Shown here: in pieces, positions 59,402-64,000 of the stretch
Position numbering within the stretch: position 1 is the stretch's first letter
Layout of the letters: the number at the start of each line of letters is the position of its first letter
Assembly (NCBI GenBank): GCA_951812505.1
Contig: CATOSI010000003.1
Span: 1,054,001-1,118,000 of the forward strand
Direction: 5' to 3'
From: an uncultured Dehalococcoidia bacterium
GTDB lineage: Bacteria > Chloroflexota > Dehalococcoidia > Lucifugimonadales > UBA1123
DNA: 64,000 nt
The notes under the pieces: generated by a model
What the model saw: the letters and a program-made list of their open reading frames with translations, nothing else
What the model was told of the DNA's origin: nothing
Databases searched by the model: none
Position numbers and translations under genes: made by a program

Positions 59402-62140
59402 GTGAATACCGGAATTGATCGCGCCTCCCGCTCACGAATACTGAGGGGGAGGGCATCGGCAAAGGTGGTCAGACTACTTGTCGCCATCATGGCACTTGCG
59501 GTGGTCGCGATACAACTTCTACTGCTTCCCCCGTACTTATCCGACGCCCAATCTGATGGTGTCGGCTTTGATTCCAACACGATAGAAGGCGAGACTCTTG
59601 TATATCCGTTTGGCTACGCGATCGAGACGTTAGAGTTGCCTGTGGCCGTGGGTGGGAGTGGAAGCTACGTGTACTCGATGTCGCCGGATGTGCCCGGGTT
59701 AAGTTTCGACACCGCCACACGAACCCTGTCCGGCTCCCCCACCGAAGTCAATCTGTACAACATGATTTACACTGCCACCGACACGGTTGACGACTCCAAA
59801 TACGCCGAACTGAAATTCGAGATAGCCGTAAAACCTGGCGCGGTCGAGAACATTCGGGCAACGGTTGATACGAACATCCCAAGCGTCATGCTCACATGGG
59901 ACGCCACGACGGGGGCGACCAAGTATTATATTGACCGAGACCTGGGTTCAAAGACCCTGGATACCATTGATGGAGAAAACATCTGTATCTGCGCTAGCAC
60001 CACATATACTGATACAAACGTAACCGTCAATGAGACCTACACCTACTTGTTCCAAGCATCGGCGGGTAATTCACTCAATTCCGACAGCCGAGTTGTGTTC
60101 ACCGTTACAGTTGCCGATACTATGCCGACACCTACTCCCACTCCAACCGCGTCGCCGACACACACAGCGACTCCAACCTTGACACCGACGGCTACTGTCG
60201 CACCGATGCCCACAGCGACCTTCACGCCGACGCCTACCCCCACGCCCACTCACACAGCAACAGCGACGCCGACGCCTACTGCCACACCGACACCCACACC
60301 AACGCTAACCGCAACACCAGCTACTACGCCCAGCCCGACATTTACGCCTACACCTACGCCTACCGTGACATTGACTCCCACTCCAACGGCGACACTCACT
60401 GTTGCTCTCACTCCGACGCCGGTACCCGACTTTCCTAACGTTCCGCTTGGAGCATACGACGCCACATACGCATCGGGCGAGGAGATTGGACCCGTTATCC
60501 TACCCACAGCGCCCGGCGATAGCAGTGTCGTCACATATATGCTGACCCCGGAGGTCCCTGGGTTAACATTTGACACGACTACACGAACACTGTCCGGGAC
60601 TCCGATCCAGATGGGCCAGTACCAGATGACCTACACCGCTATTGACTCCGCAGCGGGAATGGCAGTCGCCGTGCTGATCATTGAGATTCACGTTGTTCCA
60701 CCGGCAGTCGAGAATCTTGAAGGTGAATATATTGTGGACGGCCCTCGCGTCAGATTAACGTGGGAACCGATCTCTGGAGTCTCAGGATATGATATAGGAC
60801 GCTGTGAAGGTTCATGTATCGAGGGGGGATTCACCTCTGACACCAGTTTCGGGCACGGCGGTATCTACACCATTCTGGGCCCTGAAACTGCATTCTCAGA
60901 TGAGGATGTAGTGGTCGGCTTCGCTTACACGTACAGAGTAACAGCCTATGCGGAGTTGAATAAGTCCGGCGGTAGCATCGCACTTGGACATCCGTCTAAC
61001 CGTGTCGTGGTGTATGTTGGTATAACTCCTACGCCCACACCCACCGCGACTTTCACATCTACTCCCACACCGACGCTTACTCCCATTCCTGCTGTAACAG
61101 TTACGCCAACCCCCACACTCATACCTACACCAACGAGCACACTTCTCCCGGCTTCGACCTTTATACCTACGCCAACTGTTATGCCGACCCTGACACCAAC
61201 CAGTGTTGCAACTCCAACCAATACACCTACGACTGTACCTACGCTGCCTCCCGCTGCGTTCAGGGGAACGCAGGGCGCCGGATCATCGCGCGTCCAGACG
61301 CCAACGGCGACGCTCACTGCCAGTCCGACGTACACCGTAACGCCGACTCACATACCGACGCCGCATCCAACTCCATCGCCGTCCGCGACGCCGACACCAT
61401 TGGCCCTCCCAACGATCACACCCACTCCTCCATACGTCATTCTGGATGTGTTCCCGGTTGTGGTGGAAGAATCGCCGAGCGAAGTGGTCGAAACGATTCA
61501 GCCCAATAGGGAGGGGCATATCGCGGCGCCGGACGGCAGCGCCTCCGTTCATTTCTCCGCGTTGTCCAGACCCTATACATTCCAGGTGGGACTGAGTACC
61601 GACCATAAGCATTGTCAATCCGGCTCGGAGATTCTGGGAATGATTCTGAATTGTGTCCGCGTGGACACTTTCGACGAATTCGGCAGGGCCGAGCAAGATG
61701 CAACTCTCGTAACGCCAGCGCGTCTTGAAATAGTTGTCGGTCGGACCGGCGACAGCCAGTCAGAAGAACTGTCCGCGCTCGCAGAGGCGTCTGAGTGGTC
61801 GAGCGTCAGACTCCTATTCAGGGAAGGTCTAGGCGATGAGTGGAGCGAGATACCGTTTTCGCTTGATCAGGAATCCGGCGAAAGCCCGGTCATAAGCCTG
61901 ACGCGCAACAGATTTGGCGTGTTCGCGCTGGTTGCCGACGCGGAGCAACCGGGGGAAGCAATGATCGAGGACAGCGGGCCGGTCTCCACGCCGTTAATCA
62001 CCCCTACGCCGACCCCAATGGAGGAAATCTCAGAACCGGGGGAAGAGCATCGGGGAGCGGCCTTCGGCCCGCTGATTGCCGGGCTTGCATCGTATATCAT
62101 ATTGCTCTGGTACGTGAGAATGATTGTCATGCGTCGTTAG
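59402..62140 (+). CDS. Large surface protein: Ig-like domains, Thr-Pro repeats, C-terminal anchor
   Basis: A 912-residue protein. GTG 59402 starts a signal/TM segment ([20 protein letters not shown]). Two He_PIG/cadherin-like domains follow, recognised by the matching blocks [20 protein letters not shown] and [20 protein letters not shown], each with an adjoining FN3-like domain ([15 protein letters not shown]). Two long Thr/Pro linkers (TPTPTPT type, about residues 240-345 and 545-685) and a C-terminal beta domain precede the TM helix [20 protein letters not shown]. It is likely an extended, cell-surface adhesin or structural protein. Codon repeats (ACGCC-type) indicate expansion by slippage. 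Confidence 0.85.
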   Translation: MNTGIDRASRSRILRGRASAKVVRLLVAIMALAVVAIQLLLLPPYLSDAQSDGVGFDSNTIEGETLVYPFGYAIETLELPVAVGGSGSYVYSMSPDVPGLSFDTATRTLSGSPTEVNLYNMIYTATDTVDDSKYAELKFEIAVKPGAVENIRATVDTNIPSVMLTWDATTGATKYYIDRDLGSKTLDTIDGENICICASTTYTDTNVTVNETYTYLFQASAGNSLNSDSRVVFTVTVADTMPTPTPTPTASPTHTATPTLTPTATVAPMPTATFTPTPTPTPTHTATATPTPTATPTPTPTLTATPATTPSPTFTPTPTPTVTLTPTPTATLTVALTPTPVPDFPNVPLGAYDATYASGEEIGPVILPTAPGDSSVVTYMLTPEVPGLTFDTTTRTLSGTPIQMGQYQMTYTAIDSAAGMAVAVLIIEIHVVPPAVENLEGEYIVDGPRVRLTWEPISGVSGYDIGRCEGSCIEGGFTSDTSFGHGGIYTILGPETAFSDEDVVVGFAYTYRVTAYAELNKSGGSIALGHPSNRVVVYVGITPTPTPTATFTSTPTPTLTPIPAVTVTPTPTLIPTPTSTLLPASTFIPTPTVMPTLTPTSVATPTNTPTTVPTLPPAAFRGTQGAGSSRVQTPTATLTASPTYTVTPTHIPTPHPTPSPSATPTPLALPTITPTPPYVILDVFPVVVEESPSEVVETIQPNREGHIAAPDGSASVHFSALSRPYTFQVGLSTDHKHCQSGSEILGMILNCVRVDTFDEFGRAEQDATLVTPARLEIVVGRTGDSQSEELSALAEASEWSSVRLLFREGLGDEWSEIPFSLDQESGESPVISLTRNRFGVFALVADAEQPGEAMIEDSGPVSTPLITPTPTPMEEISEPGEEHRGAAFGPLIAGLASYIILLWYVRMIVMRR

Positions 62141-62159
62141 AAGAGAATGACCTGATGAA

Positions 62160-62196
62160 AAGGACGCCCTCTACCACTTGCGTAGAGGGCGTCCTT
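62160..62196 (+). terminator. Rho-independent terminator of the surface protein gene
   Basis: AAGGACGCCCTCTAC (62160-62174) pairs perfectly with GTAGAGGGCGTCCTT (62182-62196) around a 7-nt loop. Confidence 0.75.
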
Positions 62197-62270
62197 GCCA
62201 GCAAATTTGGTTTCGTGGCACTAGTACCGCGTCCAGGTGATTCTGATGTAGAGCAACCAGCCCCCACCCC

Positions 62271-62298
62271 TGGATTCCCGCTTTCGCGGGAATGACGA
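62271..62298. repeat. Palindromic repeat (family R1)
   Basis: TGGATTCCCGCTTTCGCGGG then AATGACGA. Intergenic, between the convergent surface-protein and amidase genes. Confidence 0.7.
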
Positions 62299-62337
62299 GA
62301 GCGGCTGCGATTGTTACAAATTTATCCGGACGTGCCG

Positions 62338-63771
62338 CTACGACACCTGCGGCCTGTGCTGTGCCCAGGGACGCGCCTCCTCGAACGCGGCGGACGCAGC
62401 CAGCACGGTCTCTTCGTCGCCCGGCCTGCCTATGATGTGCAGTCCCACGGGCATACCGTCGGAGTCGAAACCGCAGGGTATGCTCGCCGCCGTGAATCCT
62501 ATGGTGTTGATCGGGTGGGTGAAGGGCACGAATCCCCAGGCAGCGGTCGGATACGCCTTCACGCCGTCTATCTCTGCTGGATACTGATCAGTTGGGAATG
62601 CGGTCACAGGCATGGTGGGGGAGAGAAGCAGGTCGAACTTGTCCAGCTCGTCCTGGAACTGCTGGATCATGCGGTCTCGGTTTCCGAGCGCGCGTATGTA
62701 ATCGGTCATCGTGAAACCCGCGCCCTGCTCGATAGTCCAGCGTCCGTACCAAGTCAGCGGGTCGTCCGGGTCGTCCAGCAGGTGGCCGTTCCCCGCGTAA
62801 GCATTGCCTCCGAAGAGGACCATCCAGGTGTCGAAGGGAGTATCCAGTTTCAAGCCGGACTCTTCTACTGAGCAGCCCATCTCCTCGAATGCCTTCGCGC
62901 CCGCCTCGGCGGACTGCGCGACTTCCCGGTCAACCGGCGTGTACCCGAAGTCGGCGCTCCATCCGAGCTTCAGACCCTCGACACTCCTGTCCAACGCCCC
63001 GACGAAGTCGGGGACCGCGGCCCTGAGCGAGCCGGCGTCCTGCGGGTCGTGTCCGGCCATGGCCTGCAGCAGAATCGCCGAGTCGCGCACCGTGCGAGAC
63101 ATGGGCCCCTGCTGGCTGATCAGATTGACCGCGGGCGGCGCGTCAACTCCGGTGTAGCTCGACACCCGTCCTTGCGTGGGCTTGATTCCGTATATCCCGT
63201 TGAAGCTGGCCGGAATGCGTATCGAGCCACCGCCGTCTCCTCCGGTGCCCAGGGCGCACAGACCAGCCACTATGGACGCGCCCGCGCCGCCGCTCGATCC
63301 GCCGGATGTGCGCTCGGTGTTCCATGGATTGCGGCAGGGCTCGCCGAGTCGGTTCTCGTTCGCGCCAAGAAGCCCGAACTCAGGGGTGTTCGTCTTGCCC
63401 AGCATGACCGCTCCGGCGTCCAGTACCTTCTGGACGCAGGTGGCGTTGGCGTCCGGCACCCTGTCCTTAAAGGCGAGCGATCCGCCGGTTGTGCGGACTC
63501 CCGCCGTCATCTGCAGGTCCTTTATGGAAATCGGGAGGCCGTGCAGCGCGCCGTTGCTTTCGCCTCTCGCCGTTGCTTCGTCCGCTTTCTTCGCCTGTTC
63601 GAGCGCGATCTCGGGAGTTGGGGTCAGATAGGAGTTGAGTTGTCCGTCCAGTCTCTCCATGCGCGACAGGTATAGCTCTGTGAGTTCCACAGAAGTGATG
63701 TGCTTATCGGCTATCAGTCCCGCAAGCTGGTGCGCCGGGGCGAACGCAAGATTCTCGTCTATGTTGGGCAT
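62338..63771 (-). CDS. Amidase signature enzyme
   Basis: About 477 residues from ATG 63771 (MPNIDENLAFAPAHQLAGLI), with AAGGAG just upstream. The Ser-Ser-Lys triad is visible: catalytic Lys in GLPISIKDL, cis-Ser in ERTSGGSSGGAGAS and nucleophile Ser in GGDGGGSIRIPASFNGIYGI. It should hydrolyse amides, as GatA, fatty-acid amide hydrolase and indoleacetamide hydrolase do; no gatB/gatC is adjacent, so the tRNA-dependent GatA role is unlikely. A longer frame to 63987 has no similarity in its added part. Confidence 0.92.
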   Translation of the reverse strand: MPNIDENLAFAPAHQLAGLIADKHITSVELTELYLSRMERLDGQLNSYLTPTPEIALEQAKKADEATARGESNGALHGLPISIKDLQMTAGVRTTGGSLAFKDRVPDANATCVQKVLDAGAVMLGKTNTPEFGLLGANENRLGEPCRNPWNTERTSGGSSGGAGASIVAGLCALGTGGDGGGSIRIPASFNGIYGIKPTQGRVSSYTGVDAPPAVNLISQQGPMSRTVRDSAILLQAMAGHDPQDAGSLRAAVPDFVGALDRSVEGLKLGWSADFGYTPVDREVAQSAEAGAKAFEEMGCSVEESGLKLDTPFDTWMVLFGGNAYAGNGHLLDDPDDPLTWYGRWTIEQGAGFTMTDYIRALGNRDRMIQQFQDELDKFDLLLSPTMPVTAFPTDQYPAEIDGVKAYPTAAWGFVPFTHPINTIGFTAASIPCGFDSDGMPVGLHIIGRPGDEETVLAASAAFEEARPWAQHRPQVS

Positions 63772-63898
63772 TGGATTCTCCTTGATTACGTGATCGTCAT
63801 TATCGCATCCCCGCAACCGAGCCGCAATCGAACCCGAACATAGTGTGGTATCATCCCTGCCGGAAAGTAAGCTCAATGAGCCACGAGAGGAACGACCG

Positions 63899-64000
63899 AT
63901 GAAGATAACCAACATCGAGACTTTTATAGTTGACGCGGGATGGCGACCGTGGATGTTCGTCAAGGTGGAGACCGACGAAGGCATCACCGGATGGGGCGAG
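63899..64000 (+). CDS. Mandelate racemase/muconate lactonizing enzyme family, N-terminal fragment
   Basis: The 34 visible codons, MKITNIETFIVDAGWRPWMF then VKVETDEGITGWGE, are the start of the enolase-superfamily N-terminal capping domain, with GEGITGWGE-like end. GAGAGG precedes ATG 63899. The gene continues past the window edge. Reaction type depends on the downstream catalytic residues, which are not visible. It is divergent from the amidase gene. Confidence 0.85.
   Translation, partial: MKITNIETFIVDAGWRPWMFVKVETDEGITGWGE

Noticed and set aside
62338..63771. GatA of the tRNA amidotransferase
   Set aside because: gatB and gatC are not adjacent and the amidase is alone; a general amidase fits better.

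Overview
This 64 kb window is dense bacterial chromosome of moderately high GC. Gene content points to the Chloroflexota, most likely the SAR202 / Dehalococcoidia branch. This is inferred from flavin-dependent LLM-type monooxygenases (three), CaiB/BaiF CoA-transferases, an enolase-superfamily gene at the right edge, an orphan molybdopterin oxidoreductase subunit, CocE-type hydrolase and amidase genes, many diderm/monoderm-ambiguous lipoproteins and Pro-Thr-rich surface proteins. No rRNA gene or CRISPR array is visible. Five tRNA genes are present: Arg-CCG, Glu-UUC, Glu-CUC, Gln-CUG and Leu-UAG.

Layout. 0-9 kb: a truncated gene at the left edge, a repeat-rich spacer, a lone MNT-type nucleotidyltransferase, prfB with its programmed frameshift, a peptide/nickel-type ABC importer (binding protein and two permeases), a D-2-hydroxyacid dehydrogenase and a 5'-3' exonuclease. 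9-20.6 kb: a collagen-like lipoprotein, speD-speE, pcrA/uvrD helicase, mgtE, three tRNAs, a ThDP enzyme and a DUF4178/DUF350/lipoprotein group. 20.6-26.9 kb: a divergent SecA-like ATPase with an upstream partner, a methyltransferase and an anion permease. 27-33 kb: a tightly packed five-gene minus-strand operon (transglutaminase-like protein, degenerate adenylating enzyme, carboxynorspermidine-decarboxylase-like enzyme, DUF3326 protein, adenylating ligase). I consider this the best candidate for an undescribed pathway.

33-41 kb: TlpA-like lipoprotein, then the conserved rpmH-rnpA-yidD-yidC-jag cluster with a beta-propeller lipoprotein gene inserted before yidC, two enoyl-CoA hydratases, an LLM oxidoreductase and a Phd/PIN toxin-antitoxin pair. 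41-50 kb: an ABC ATPase/FtsX-like permease/AttH-CrtC-like operon, a CocE hydrolase and the molybdopterin subunit. 50-56 kb: DoxX, an LLM gene cleanly interrupted by an 882-bp IS5-family element, a MOSC protein, a retropepsin-like protein, another LLM enzyme and a DinB-like protein. 56-64 kb: a double CaiB protein, tRNA-Leu, a 912-residue Thr-Pro-repeat surface protein, an amidase and the start of an enolase-superfamily gene.

Three repeat families stand out. One is a palindrome of the type that translates as VIPAKAGI or SFPRRRES. It occurs between genes and also in frame inside the SecA-like gene and its neighbour. The second is a GC-rich family around CCCCTCTCCC...GGGTGAGGGTGA. The third, which I do not recognise, is an element of about 100-125 bp with two opposed arrays of 10-11 bp repeats; it occurs three times, each time upstream of a gene in the same orientation and just after a short ORF. 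All calls are from reading the sequence; no database search was possible.
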